Positions 8,469-17,300 of a stretch of 64,000 nucleotides of DNA are shown here, one piece after another. This DNA comes from Aromatoleum toluvorans (lineage in GTDB: Bacteria; Pseudomonadota; Gammaproteobacteria; Burkholderiales; Rhodocyclaceae). The notes beneath the pieces were generated by a model, which was not told the DNA's origin, searched no databases, and worked only from the letters and a program-made list of their open reading frames with translations. Where the stretch lies: positions 124,001 to 188,000 of the forward strand of contig NZ_WTVN01000002.1 in the NCBI RefSeq assembly GCF_012910905.1. Direction: 5' to 3'. The translations under genes were made by a program, and so were the position numbers. Every line of letters starts with the position of its first letter. Position 1 is the stretch's first letter.

Positions 8469-9206
8469 TCACTTGTCGCCCTTGGTGCCGACGATCAGGC
8501 CCGGCACGCGTGTGCGCGCCTCGATGAAGGCGAGCAGCCGGTTCATGACGAAGGCCAGCACGAAGTAGCACGAGGTCACGACGATGGTGATCTCCAGCAC
8601 CTGCGAGGTCTTCTCGATGATCTGCTTGTACTGGAAATACAGCTCGAGGATGCCCACCGCGTAGGTGACGGCGGAGTTCTTGAAGATGTTCATCGCCTCC
8701 GACGTGAGCGCCGGCAGCACGATGCGATAGGCCATCGGCAGGCGCACGTAGCGGTAGGTCTGCCACTCGGTGAAGCCGAGCGCGAGGCCGGCGTTGCGCT
8801 GGCCGCGCGACAGCGAGTTGATGCCCGCCTTGACCTGTTCGGCGATGCGCGCCGCGGTGTAGAGGCCCAGGCCGACGACCGCGGTGACGATGTAGGGCAG
8901 GTCCTGCTTCATCCAGATGCCGAGCTTTTCCGGCACCAGCTCGGGCACGACGAAGAACCACATGAAGAGCTGGACGATCAGCGGGACGTTGCGGAAGACA
9001 TCGACATAGGCGTCGCCGAGGCCGACGAGCCAGCGCCGGGGCGTCGTGCGCATGACGCCGAGGACCGAGCCGAGGAGCAGCGCGACCGCCAGCGAGGCGA
9101 GCGACACCGCGGTGGTCCAGCCGAGGCCGGACAGGATCCAGTCGTAATACTTGAGACCGTCGTCGGTCTCCTGGAAGAAGAACATCCAGTCCCAATGGTA
9201 GTTCAT
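8469..9206 (-). CDS. gltJ: Glutamate/aspartate ABC transporter, permease GltJ
   Basis: Permease of 245 residues. The N-terminal region MNYHWDWMFFFQ is typical of GltJ, and the EAA-type loop reads RIAEQVKAGINSLSRGQRNA followed by LGFTEWQTYRYVRLPMA. Its ribosome binding site region is purine-rich (GGGAGGGGAG) 5 bases upstream of the ATG. It is separated from gltI by 88 bases that contain a strong hairpin, which probably lowers its expression relative to the binding protein. Confidence 0.93.
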   Translation of the reverse strand: MNYHWDWMFFFQETDDGLKYYDWILSGLGWTTAVSLASLAVALLLGSVLGVMRTTPRRWLVGLGDAYVDVFRNVPLIVQLFMWFFVVPELVPEKLGIWMKQDLPYIVTAVVGLGLYTAARIAEQVKAGINSLSRGQRNAGLALGFTEWQTYRYVRLPMAYRIVLPALTSEAMNIFKNSAVTYAVGILELYFQYKQIIEKTSQVLEITIVVTSCYFVLAFVMNRLLAFIEARTRVPGLIVGTKGDK

Positions 9207-9258
9207 GCGAACTCCCCTCCCTGGGCGGCGCGCCGGGCCGGTCTGTCGGATGTCGGGT

Positions 9259-9285
9259 CGCGGCGGCCCGGCTCAGGCCGCCGCG
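9259..9285 (-). terminator. Intercistronic hairpin after gltI
   Basis: CGCGGCGGCC at 9259-9268 pairs perfectly with GGCCGCCGCG at 9276-9285 across a 7-base loop, a 10-bp pure GC stem 9 bases after the gltI stop. No U-run follows. Such stems after binding-protein genes typically protect the upstream message or partly terminate, giving more GltI than permease. The stem is seen; the role is inferred from known ABC operons. Confidence 0.6.
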
Positions 9286-9294
9286 CGGGGCGCC

Positions 9295-10191
9295 TTACTC
9301 GACGCCCTTGTCGGTCGGATGCTGGAACGCCGCCTTGACTGCCGCGCTCATCGGGAAGTTGAGGTTCACGTTGCGCGGCGGAATCGGATTCATGAACCAC
9401 TTGGTGTAGAGCTTCTCGGCCTCGCCGGACTTCATCAGGCCGGTGAGGGTCTTGTCGACCAGCGCCTTGAACGGCGCGTCGTCCTTGCGCATCATCACCG
9501 CGTAGGGCTCGTCGCGCAGCGAGGGGCCGACGATGTCGAAGCCGGCCGGGTTCTTGGAGCTGGCGATCAGACCCGCGAGCAGGATGTCGTCCATCACGAA
9601 GGCGGCGGCGCGGCCGCTCTCGACCATCAGGAAGGAGTCGGCGTGGTCCTTGCCGTAGATGTTCCTGACGTCGATCGTCTTGCCCTTCTCGTTCATCTTG
9701 ATGAGCTGGTCGGACGTGGTGCCGGTGGTCGTGACGACGGGCTTGCCGTCGAGGTCGCCGATGTCCTTGACGCCGGAATCCTTGCGCACGGCCAGGCGCA
9801 CGCTGGTGACGAAGTAGGCCACCGAGAAGCCGACCTGCTGCTGGCGCGCCACGCTGTTGGTGGTCGAGCCGCATTCGAGGTCGATCGTGCCGTTCTGCAT
9901 CAGCGGAATGCGGTTCTGCGACGTCACCGGCTGATAATTGACCTGCAGGCTGGGCAGCTTCAGTTCCGCCTTGATCGCGTCGACGACCTTCGCGCACAGG
10001 TCCATCGCGTAACCGATCGGCTTCTGGTTGGCGTCGAGGTAGGAGAAGGGCACCGAGGATTCGCGATGACCGACCGTGATCGCGCCGGAATCCTTGATCT
10101 TCTGCAGCGTGCCGGTGAGCTGGGCGTGCGCGGGCGCAGCGAGGCCGGCGACGGCGAAACACAGGGCGAGGGCGGTGAGGGACTTGCGCAT
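9295..10191 (-). CDS. gltI: Glutamate/aspartate-binding periplasmic protein
   Basis: Periplasmic solute-binding protein of 298 residues that delivers substrate to GltJK. It has a cleavable signal peptide with the cut after AHA (about residues 1-23). Family blocks are clear: GHRESSVPFSYLDANQKPIGY near residue 41, SQNRIPLMQNGTIDLECGS near 93, and KDHADSFLMVESGRAAAF. The C-terminal NPIPPRNVNLNFPMS is also characteristic of GltI. The ATG at 10191 has a GGGAG site and precedes the signal peptide; a longer open frame to 10353 is not used. Confidence 0.94.
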   Translation of the reverse strand: MRKSLTALALCFAVAGLAAPAHAQLTGTLQKIKDSGAITVGHRESSVPFSYLDANQKPIGYAMDLCAKVVDAIKAELKLPSLQVNYQPVTSQNRIPLMQNGTIDLECGSTTNSVARQQQVGFSVAYFVTSVRLAVRKDSGVKDIGDLDGKPVVTTTGTTSDQLIKMNEKGKTIDVRNIYGKDHADSFLMVESGRAAAFVMDDILLAGLIASSKNPAGFDIVGPSLRDEPYAVMMRKDDAPFKALVDKTLTGLMKSGEAEKLYTKWFMNPIPPRNVNLNFPMSAAVKAAFQHPTDKGVE

Positions 10192-10553
10192 GAACGGACT
10201 CCCATTGCGTTGGTTCTGAAATGCGTTCGGCACGGCGGTCCGGCGAAGCGGGCACGTGCGGCGAACAGCATGCTCCCGCGCCAATCGTAAGGCATTGTGC
10301 GGCAAACGGGTGATGCGGGTTGACCCCGAGTGCGCGCACGGGCCTCTGGCCAAAGGGACGACCGGCCTCGTGCAGCGGCTGCCCAGTCTATGTTATTAGC
10401 ATTTTTTCGGATTCAGGAGGGTGGGGCACATGTCGGGGAACGCAGCGTCGAACTCCTTCGGTCGGGCGTGCGATTTCAACTATAGTTCAGCATCGGCGGC
10501 GTGCCGGATGACATAGCGGTGCGCCCTGCGACGGATCGGCATGGAGGACTGCG
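10192..10553. other. Divergent intergenic region upstream of gltI and the STAND gene
   Basis: These 362 bases contain no convincing gene. There is a short AT-rich patch at about 10390-10410 and a -10-like TATAGT at 10481-10486 pointing to the STAND gene, without a good -35. GGAGG at 10543-10547 lies 6 bases before the GTG at 10554. No convincing promoter for gltI could be picked by eye. Confidence 0.4.
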
Positions 10554-13500
10554 GTGGCGGATGCCCCCTTTCGGCGTGATCTGGAACCGGCTGCGGCGCA
10601 GCCGGGCGGTGCCGTGTCAACCGCGACCATGCCAATGCCGTGCCCTGTCGGCCGCGGGGGAACGCCGATGAGCGACGCCGCGGACGCCGTGTCCTGCCCC
10701 TACGTCGGCCTGCGCCCCTACACCGAGGCCGAGTGCGGCCTGTTCTTCGGCCGCGAGCGCGACCAGCACGTCGTCGCGTCGCACCTGGCTTCCGCCCCGC
10801 TGACGGTGTTGTACGGCGCGAGCGGCGTCGGCAAGAGCTCGCTGCTGCTAGCGGGCGTCGTGCCGGCGCTGAAGGCGCAGCCGCGCACGGCGGTCGCGGT
10901 GTTCCGCGAGTGGCCGCGCGCGGATTTCCTCGCGGCGCTGAAGCGGGAATTGATCGCGGCGTTCCCGGCCGACGCGACGCCCGACGTCGATGCCACGGCG
11001 CCGCTCGAAGAGATCGTCGCGGCACTCGCGCAGGCGGTGGGTGGCGCGGTGCTGCTGGTGCTCGACCAGTTCGAGGAGTATTTCCCCTACCACCCGGATA
11101 CCGCGGCCGGCGATGCCTTCGAGCGCGAATTCGCGGATGCGGTCAATGCCGGCCTCGACTTCGGCGTGCTGGTGTCGCTGCGCGAGGACAGCCTCGCGCA
11201 CCTCGACCGCCTGCGCGGACGCATCCCCGACCTGCTGGCGAACACGCTCCGCCTCGAGCACCTCGATGCGCCCGGTGCGGAGGCGGCGATCCGCAGCCCG
11301 CTCGCGGTCTTCAACGGCATGGGTCCGCAGGACGTGCCGGTGACGATCGAGGACGGGCTCGTCGAGCGCGTGATCGCCGACGTCGGCTCGGGCGACGGCA
11401 GCGGCGCAAACGGCATCCCGGCGGCAATCCTGCAGCTGGTGCTGACGCACATCTGGGACGAGGAGATGCGCGCCGGCTCGCACGTGCTGCGGCTGGCGAG
11501 CTTCACGGCGCTAGGCGACGCGCGCGAAGTCGCGCACCGGCATCTCGCCGGGGTCATGGCGCGTCTGGGCGTGGATGAACAGCGGCTGTGCACGCAATTC
11601 TTCGACCGCATGGTGACGCCTGCGGGCGCGAAGATCGCGTGCCGCGTCGCGGACCTGCGCGACCGGACCGAGGCAGCGGACGAAGACATCGAGGCGGTGC
11701 TGCAGCACCTCGCCGACGCGCGCGTGCTGAACCGCCTCGCGCCGTCGCCGGGCGACGACCGCGGCGCGCAGTACGAGATCTGCCACGACGTGCTCGCACC
11801 GGCGATCCTGGCGTGGCGGCACGGCTACCTCGAACGCGAACGGGAAACGGAGAACGCGCGCGAGCTCGCGACGGCACGCGCGCAGGCCGGCGAGGAGGCC
11901 GCGATCGCGCGGCGCATGCGGCGGCTCGCGGTCTGGCTGGGGGTCCTTGCCTTTCTCGCGGCGCTCGCGGCGATCGCCGCGCTGATCGCGCAGCAGGTGG
12001 CCGAGACGCAGCGACGGCAGAAAGCCGAGCTGGCGCTGTCGGTGCAGCTGGTCGCGACCGCGCTGCGCTATCTCGACAGCGACCCGGAGATCAGCGTCCA
12101 TGCCGCCCTCGAGGCGCTGCGGCGCACCGCGGACGCCCCCCCGTCCGTGCGCGGGCAGGCCGAGGATGTGGCGCGGCGTACGCTCGACGCGACGCGGCTG
12201 CGCCTGACGCTGCGCGGGCACGCGGAGCGCGTGCAGGCGGTGGCCTTCAGTCCCGACGGCCTACGCATGGCGTCCGCCGGGCAGGACGGCAGCGTGCGCC
12301 TGTGGGATGCCGCGAACGGGGCCGGGATCGCGGTGCTGCGCGGCCACGAGGACGAGGCGCGCGACCTCGCGTTCAGCCCCGACGGCAGGACGCTCGCGTC
12401 GGTCGGCTACGACGGCAGGGCGATCCTGTGGGATGTCGCGCGCGCCGAACGGCTGCGCGAGCTACCGCGCCAGGCCGAACGCCTGCAGGGCGTCGCGTTC
12501 AGCCCGGACGGGGAGATCGTCGCAACGGTCGGCCAGAACCCGGTCGTGCGCCTGTGGGATGCCGACACGGGCCGCCTGCTCGCGAACCTGACCGGTCACC
12601 GGGCCGAGGTGCGCGCAGTGGCCTTCAGCCCCGACGGCCGGCGCCTCGCGACCGCCGGCGGGGAGCCCTCGGTGCGCCTCTGGAACCTGCTCAGCGGGCG
12701 CCCCGAGCACGTGCTCGACGGCCACACGGACACGGTCTTCGCGGTGGCCTTCAGCCCGGACGGGCACTGGCTGGCGAGTGCAGGCCAGGACCGCAGCGTG
12801 CGCCTGTGGGACGTCGCGAGCGGCGCGCCGGTGCGCGAACTGCCCGAGCAGCCCGACACGGTTCATGCGCTCGCGTTCAGCCCGGACGGCCTGAGCCTCG
12901 CGACCGGCGGCTTCGACGGCACGGCGCGTCTGTGGGACGTCGCCGGCTGCACCCGGCCACAGGGCGAGTGCCAGCCGCTGACGACGCCCGCCGGCCACGG
13001 CGACGCCGTCCACGGCCTCGCCTTCGATCCGGCAGGCCCCAGGCTCGCGACCGCCGGGGGGGACGGCAGCGTGAAGCTGTGGGACGTCGCCTTCGGCCAC
13101 GGCGGCGCGATCGACGATATCGCCTTCAGCCCCGACGGCAACCGGCTCGCGACGGCCTCGCGCGACACCGCCGCGAAAATCTGGGACCTCGGCGGCGGCA
13201 AGGTGCTGCAGCAGCTGACGGGACTCGCGAACGCGGTGTTCCGCATCGCCTGGAGCCCGGACGGCAAGCACCTCGCGACCGCGAGCGTCGATGGCACGGC
13301 CGCGCTGTGGGATGCCACCGGCGCCTTGGCGCCGCGCCTGCTGCGCGGACATGCGGGACGCGTGCAGAGCGTCGCCTTCAGCGCCGACGGGCGCCTCGTC
13401 GTCACGGCCGGGCGCGACGGCATGGTCGGCATCTGGGACGCGGCGAGCGGGGCGCGGCGCCTGTGGCTGCGCACCGGCACCGCGCCGTTGAACCGCGCGC

Positions 13501-14048
13501 TCTTCAGCCGCGACGGGCAGCATGTGCTCACGGCCGGCGCCGATGGCGGCCTCGCGGCGTGGAACGCCGCGAACGGCAAGTTGCAGCGCCGCCTGCAGGA
13601 ACGCGGCGAGGAGATCGACGACATCGCACTGAGCCCGGACGGCGCCCTGCTCGCGGCGGCCGGTGCGGACCGGCGCGCACGCCTGTGGGATCTTGCCAGC
13701 GGCAAGCCCCTGCGCGAATTCACCGGCCACGCCGGTGCGATCGGCGCGCTCGCCTTCAGCCCCGACGGCCGCCTGCTCGCGACCGCCAGCCGCGACCGCA
13801 GCGCGCGCGTGTGGGACGTCGCGAGCGGCGCGGAGCGCTTCACGCTGCCGCTGCAGGACGCCGCGGTGAATGCGGTCGCGTTCGCCCCCGACGGAAGCAC
13901 GCTCGCGACCGGCGGCGGCGACAAGCGGGTGCATTTCCTTCCGCTCGATCCGGCACAGCTCGCGGCGGCGCTGCGCGAACGCGTCACGCGCGGCTTCACC
14001 GCCGAGGAATGCGAGAAGTACCTGCACCAGCGCCCCTGTCCGCCCTGA
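10554..14048 (+). CDS. Membrane-anchored STAND-type NTPase with 14 WD40 repeats
   Basis: Large protein of 1164 residues. Residues about 48-420 form a novel STAND (nSTAND1-like) NTPase: entry motif CPYVGLRPYTEAE then FFGRE, Walker A GASGVGKS at 88-95, Walker B VLLVLDQFEE at about 166-175, and a closing YEICHDVLAPAILAW block. A charged helix leads to one transmembrane segment at about 456-478. Fourteen WD40 repeats follow (about 550-1130), enough for two seven-bladed propellers, ending in a cysteine-containing tail typical of these proteins. Basic residues before the membrane segment suggest the NTPase is cytoplasmic and the propellers periplasmic. No effector domain is visible. GTG at 10554 is chosen for its GGAGG site at 6 bases; ATG at 10668 is the alternative. 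Confidence 0.85.
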   Translation: MADAPFRRDLEPAAAQPGGAVSTATMPMPCPVGRGGTPMSDAADAVSCPYVGLRPYTEAECGLFFGRERDQHVVASHLASAPLTVLYGASGVGKSSLLLAGVVPALKAQPRTAVAVFREWPRADFLAALKRELIAAFPADATPDVDATAPLEEIVAALAQAVGGAVLLVLDQFEEYFPYHPDTAAGDAFEREFADAVNAGLDFGVLVSLREDSLAHLDRLRGRIPDLLANTLRLEHLDAPGAEAAIRSPLAVFNGMGPQDVPVTIEDGLVERVIADVGSGDGSGANGIPAAILQLVLTHIWDEEMRAGSHVLRLASFTALGDAREVAHRHLAGVMARLGVDEQRLCTQFFDRMVTPAGAKIACRVADLRDRTEAADEDIEAVLQHLADARVLNRLAPSPGDDRGAQYEICHDVLAPAILAWRHGYLERERETENARELATARAQAGEEAAIARRMRRLAVWLGVLAFLAALAAIAALIAQQVAETQRRQKAELALSVQLVATALRYLDSDPEISVHAALEALRRTADAPPSVRGQAEDVARRTLDATRLRLTLRGHAERVQAVAFSPDGLRMASAGQDGSVRLWDAANGAGIAVLRGHEDEARDLAFSPDGRTLASVGYDGRAILWDVARAERLRELPRQAERLQGVAFSPDGEIVATVGQNPVVRLWDADTGRLLANLTGHRAEVRAVAFSPDGRRLATAGGEPSVRLWNLLSGRPEHVLDGHTDTVFAVAFSPDGHWLASAGQDRSVRLWDVASGAPVRELPEQPDTVHALAFSPDGLSLATGGFDGTARLWDVAGCTRPQGECQPLTTPAGHGDAVHGLAFDPAGPRLATAGGDGSVKLWDVAFGHGGAIDDIAFSPDGNRLATASRDTAAKIWDLGGGKVLQQLTGLANAVFRIAWSPDGKHLATASVDGTAALWDATGALAPRLLRGHAGRVQSVAFSADGRLVVTAGRDGMVGIWDAASGARRLWLRTGTAPLNRALFSRDGQHVLTAGADGGLAAWNAANGKLQRRLQERGEEIDDIALSPDGALLAAAGADRRARLWDLASGKPLREFTGHAGAIGALAFSPDGRLLATASRDRSARVWDVASGAERFTLPLQDAAVNAVAFAPDGSTLATGGGDKRVHFLPLDPAQLAAALRERVTRGFTAEECEKYLHQRPCPP

Positions 14049-14076
14049 GTCGCCTCGCGTGCTAAGCTGGACGGCC

Positions 14077-15243
14077 ATGTTGGATTCATTTCTGCGGAGC
14101 CCGAAGAAGATGCCCAGCCTGTTGCCCCAACCCGATCCCGAAGGTCTGCTCGAATACTCCGTCGTCTATACCGACCGCGCGCTCAACCACATGTCGCAGC
14201 GCTTCCAGGGCGTCATGCGCGACATCTCGCGCGTGCTGAAGAAGGTCTATGCCGCACACACGGCGATCGTCGTGCCTGGCAGCGGCACCTTCGGCATGGA
14301 GGCGGTCGCGCGCCAGTTCGCGACCGGGAAGAAGTGCCTGGTGATCCGCAACGGCTGGTTCAGCTACCGCTGGACGCAGATCTTCGACATGGGCGGCATC
14401 CCCTCGCAATGCACGGTGCTGAAGGCACGCCCGGTCGCGCCCGGCCCGCAGGCAGCCTTCGCGCCGGCGCCGATCGCCGAGGTCGTCGCGGCGATCCGCG
14501 AGCACCGGCCCGACCTCGTGTTCGCGCCGCACGTCGAGACGGCCTCCGGCATGCTCCTGCCCGACGGCTACCTGCGCACGGTCGCCGACGCCGTGCACGA
14601 GGTCGGCGGCCTGTTCGTGCTCGACTGCATCGCCTCCGGCACGATCTGGGTGGATATGGCGGCAAGTGGCGTCGACATCCTCATCAGCGCGCCGCAGAAG
14701 GGCTGGAGCGCACCGCCGTGCTGCGCGCTGGTGATGCTCGGCGAGCGCGCGCGCGAGCGCCTGGAGACCACCGGCAGCACCAGCTTCGCGTGCGACCTGA
14801 AGAAGTGGCTGCACATCATGGAAGCCTACGAGAAGGGCGGCCACGCCTATCACGCGACCATGCCGACCGATGCGCTGACCGCGCTGCGCGACGTGATGCT
14901 GGAGACCGAGGCCTACGGCTTCGACAAGGTGCAGGCGGAACAGCAGGAACTGGGCCGGCGCGTGCGCGAAGTGCTCGCCGCGCGCGGCTTCCGGAGCGTC
15001 GCCGCCGCGGGCTTCGAGGCGCCGGGCGTGGTCGTGTGCTACACGGACGATGCGGAGATCCAGTCGGGGCGGAAGTTCATCGCGCAGGGCCTGCAGACCG
15101 CCGCCGGCGTGCCGCTGCAGTGTGACGAGCCGGCGGATTTCCGCACTTTCCGCATCGGACTCTTCGGCCTCGACAAGCTGCACGCGGTCGAGCGCAGCGT
15201 GAAGTCGCTGGAAAAGGCGCTCGACGCGATCGCGCCCGCGTGA
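14077..15243 (+). CDS. Class V aminotransferase (PLP-dependent)
   Basis: Fold-type I PLP enzyme of 388 residues resembling alanine-glyoxylate/serine-pyruvate aminotransferases. The glycine-rich GSGTFGMEAVARQF binds the cofactor phosphate (about residues 68-81), DCIASG is near 185, and the Schiff-base lysine is K208 in SAPQKGWSAPP. The amino donor and acceptor cannot be told from sequence. ATG at 14077 is used; ATG at 14110 (MPSLLPQ) with GGAG about 10 bases upstream is equally possible. It is 28 bases after the STAND gene, so they might share a transcript, but no functional link is evident. Confidence 0.87.
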   Translation: MLDSFLRSPKKMPSLLPQPDPEGLLEYSVVYTDRALNHMSQRFQGVMRDISRVLKKVYAAHTAIVVPGSGTFGMEAVARQFATGKKCLVIRNGWFSYRWTQIFDMGGIPSQCTVLKARPVAPGPQAAFAPAPIAEVVAAIREHRPDLVFAPHVETASGMLLPDGYLRTVADAVHEVGGLFVLDCIASGTIWVDMAASGVDILISAPQKGWSAPPCCALVMLGERARERLETTGSTSFACDLKKWLHIMEAYEKGGHAYHATMPTDALTALRDVMLETEAYGFDKVQAEQQELGRRVREVLAARGFRSVAAAGFEAPGVVVCYTDDAEIQSGRKFIAQGLQTAAGVPLQCDEPADFRTFRIGLFGLDKLHAVERSVKSLEKALDAIAPA

Positions 15244-16494
15244 TCAGCCGGGCGCGCGCTGCGCGAAGTACGCGAGGTTCATGCGCGGATTGAGGTAATC
15301 GACGACTTCGCGCGGCAGCGCGCGCGGCTTGAGCACGGCGTCGATCATGACCTCGCGGGCGTCGGCCAGGCTCAGCACCAGCGCGTCGCGCCGCGGCACG
15401 CCCGGCTCATATACCAGCACGGTCGGCCGCAGCGTGTTGCCCGGCGTGACGGCGACGACGATCGCGATCGAGCCGGTCGACAGGCGCACGAAGGAGCCGG
15501 GCGGATAGATGCCGAGCTCCTTGATGAACGCGGACAGCATGAAGGGATCGAAGTGCGCGGCCTCGCGCGCATACATCTGCGACAGCGCTTCCGCCGGCGT
15601 CAGCGCGTCGCTGAGGTGGTGCGGATTGCACAGGTTGTCGTAGCGGTTCGCGATCGCGACCATGCGCGCCAGCCGGTTGATGTCCGAGCCCTTGCGCCCG
15701 GCGGGGAAACCGCTGCCGTCCATGGCTTCGTGGTGTTCGCGGATGATCGCGCACACCGGGGGCGGGACGTGCCGGCCGACGATCTGCAGCCCGTACTCGC
15801 AATGCATGCGGTAGAGGGATTCCTCGGGGCGGCTGCGCTCCTTCGTGCGCAGCACGATGGGATTGATGCGCTTCGCGCCGATGTCGTGCAGCAGCGCGCC
15901 CATGCCGGCGGCCTCGAACACCTCGCGTTTCAGGCCCAGCCCCTTCGCGAGGATCATCGTCAGGATCATCACGTTGAGCGAGTGCTGGTGCGTGGCGTCG
16001 TCGCGCTTGCGCGACGCGATGAGCATCACGGTGGCGCCGGCATCCTCGAGGAAGGTGGACGCGAGTTCGCCCACCATCGCCCCGGCCTGCGCGGTCGCGT
16101 CGGCCGGATAGTGCAGCAGGTCGGCGAGCAGGTCGCGCGTCGAATCCACGCAGCTGGCGTAGGCCTTTTCGCAGCTCCGGATGAGCTCGCGCTGCTCGCT
16201 CATGCGTGCGGCGCGCGAACGCTTGGTCTCGATGTGCACCCGCTCCTTGCATTCGGGCGCGGGCGACGCGGCGGACGGGGTCTCGCCGCCCGGCGGCAAG
16301 GGCTCGGCGGCCGAGCGGGTCGGGTCGTAGGCGATCCTGCGCAGCCCCAGCTCGCGCAGCGTGGCGAGCTGCTTCTCGCTGCTGATGCGGAAGGAATTGA
16401 CCAGGAAGGGATGGTCCAGCCAGGGCATGTCGAGCGACACGAACATGCCCACCCGGAGCTGTTCGAGGCCGACTTTCGGCAGTAGATCCGGCAT
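15244..16494 (-). CDS. HD-GYP domain cyclic-di-GMP phosphodiesterase
   Basis: Protein of 416 residues. The N-terminal DUF3391-like region (about 5-60) begins KVGLEQLRVGMFVSLDMPWLD. The HD-GYP domain runs from about 160 to 330, with the HD pair in LLHDIGAKRIN near residue 201 and the hallmark HHEAMDGSGFP (F in place of Y of GYP). A C-terminal extension PRMNLAYFAQ follows. HD-GYP proteins hydrolyse c-di-GMP to pGpG or GMP; all metal ligands appear present. No signal peptide or transmembrane helix is seen. It is convergent with, and directly abuts, the aminotransferase gene. Confidence 0.92.
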   Translation of the reverse strand: MPDLLPKVGLEQLRVGMFVSLDMPWLDHPFLVNSFRISSEKQLATLRELGLRRIAYDPTRSAAEPLPPGGETPSAASPAPECKERVHIETKRSRAARMSEQRELIRSCEKAYASCVDSTRDLLADLLHYPADATAQAGAMVGELASTFLEDAGATVMLIASRKRDDATHQHSLNVMILTMILAKGLGLKREVFEAAGMGALLHDIGAKRINPIVLRTKERSRPEESLYRMHCEYGLQIVGRHVPPPVCAIIREHHEAMDGSGFPAGRKGSDINRLARMVAIANRYDNLCNPHHLSDALTPAEALSQMYAREAAHFDPFMLSAFIKELGIYPPGSFVRLSTGSIAIVVAVTPGNTLRPTVLVYEPGVPRRDALVLSLADAREVMIDAVLKPRALPREVVDYLNPRMNLAYFAQRAPG

Positions 16495-16547
16495 CTGCTT
16501 GCTTCGGGCGACGGACGGGAAAGCGGCTGATTCCGCCAGCCGGAAGC

Positions 16548-16582
16548 GGGAGCGGGCAGCCGGCTCGCGGCTACTCGCTCCC
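16548..16582 (-). terminator. Hairpin downstream of tpx
   Basis: GGGAGCG at 16548-16554 pairs with CGCTCCC at 16576-16582, and inside it AGCCG (16558-16562) pairs with CGGCT (16568-16572). A second small stem, CGGCTG/CAGCCG, lies at 16524-16542. Both are in the 129-base gap between the tpx stop and the start of the HD-GYP gene, so they probably end the tpx message. No T-run is present. Confidence 0.45.
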
Positions 16583-16623
16583 GTATGATAAACCCATTTT
16601 GCCTAAACGGTTTTGCCCGCTGC

Positions 16624-17124
16624 CTACTTCAGCGCCGCGAGCGCCGCCGCGTAGTCGGGTTCATCCTTGATCTCGCCGACGAGCTGCGAATGCAGCACCC
16701 GGTTGTCGGCGTCCAGCACGACGACGGCACGCGCGGTGACGCCGGCGAGCGGGCCGGAGGCGATCTCGACGCCGTAGTCCTTCATGAAGGTGCGCCCGCG
16801 CATCGTCGACAGCGTGACGACGTTCTCCAGCCCTTCGGCGACGCAGAAGCGCTTCGCGGCAAACGGCAGGTCGGCGGAGATGACCAGCACGACGGTGTTG
16901 GCGAGCTTGGACGCCTCGGCGTTGAACTTGCGCGTCGAGGTCGCGCAGGTCGGGGTGTCGAGGCTGGGGACGATGTTGAGGACCTTGCGCTTGCCGGCAT
17001 GGTCGGCGAGCGTCACGTCCTTCAGGTCCGCGCCGACCAGCGACAGCGGCGGGACGGTATCGCCCTTCTGCGGGAACTTGCCTGCGACTTCGATCGGGTT
17101 GCCACCCAGGGTCACGGTGCTCAT
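16624..17124 (-). CDS. tpx: Thiol peroxidase Tpx
   Basis: Atypical 2-Cys peroxiredoxin of 166 residues that reduces lipid and alkyl peroxides using thioredoxin. The peroxidatic cysteine is C60 in [15 protein letters not shown] and the resolving cysteine C94 in KRFCVAEGL, matching E. coli C61/C95. It is monocistronic. A GC stem (17155-17162 with 17169-17176) lies in its leader about 30 bases before the ATG, and a TAGACT -10-like element lies further upstream with only a weak -35. Confidence 0.95.
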   Translation of the reverse strand: MSTVTLGGNPIEVAGKFPQKGDTVPPLSLVGADLKDVTLADHAGKRKVLNIVPSLDTPTCATSTRKFNAEASKLANTVVLVISADLPFAAKRFCVAEGLENVVTLSTMRGRTFMKDYGVEIASGPLAGVTARAVVVLDADNRVLHSQLVGEIKDEPDYAAALAALK

Positions 17125-17232
17125 GCGTGCGTACTCCTGCGTTGAGATGTCGGGGGCCGGCGGGCGGGCGCCGGCCTTCTCCGGTCAGTCTAGTCGGGAA
17201 CGCCGCGAAGGAAAACCGCGCGGCGGGAGGGG

Positions 17233-17276
17233 TTGCGCGGGCGGCACCGCCGGAGAGCTTGCGCGGGCGGCACCGC
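17233..17276. repeat. 18-bp direct repeat after the cytochrome b gene
   Basis: TTGCGCGGGCGGCACCGC occurs exactly at 17233-17250 and again at 17259-17276, a 26-base period, in the 176-base gap between fdhC and tpx. It could be a tandem duplication that arose by slippage in GC-rich DNA. No function is evident. Confidence 0.6.
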
Positions 17277-17300
17277 GCCAGGCCTCCCGCGCGCCGCGGC

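Noticed and set aside
10340-10380. sigma54-like GG/GC elements upstream of gltI (TGGGCAGCCGCTGC on the minus strand)
   Set aside because: The spacing between GG and GC is one base short of the -24/-12 requirement.
12200-13930. Degenerate direct DNA repeats of about 125 bases
   Set aside because: They are explained by the WD40 protein repeats; they are not a CRISPR array or satellite.
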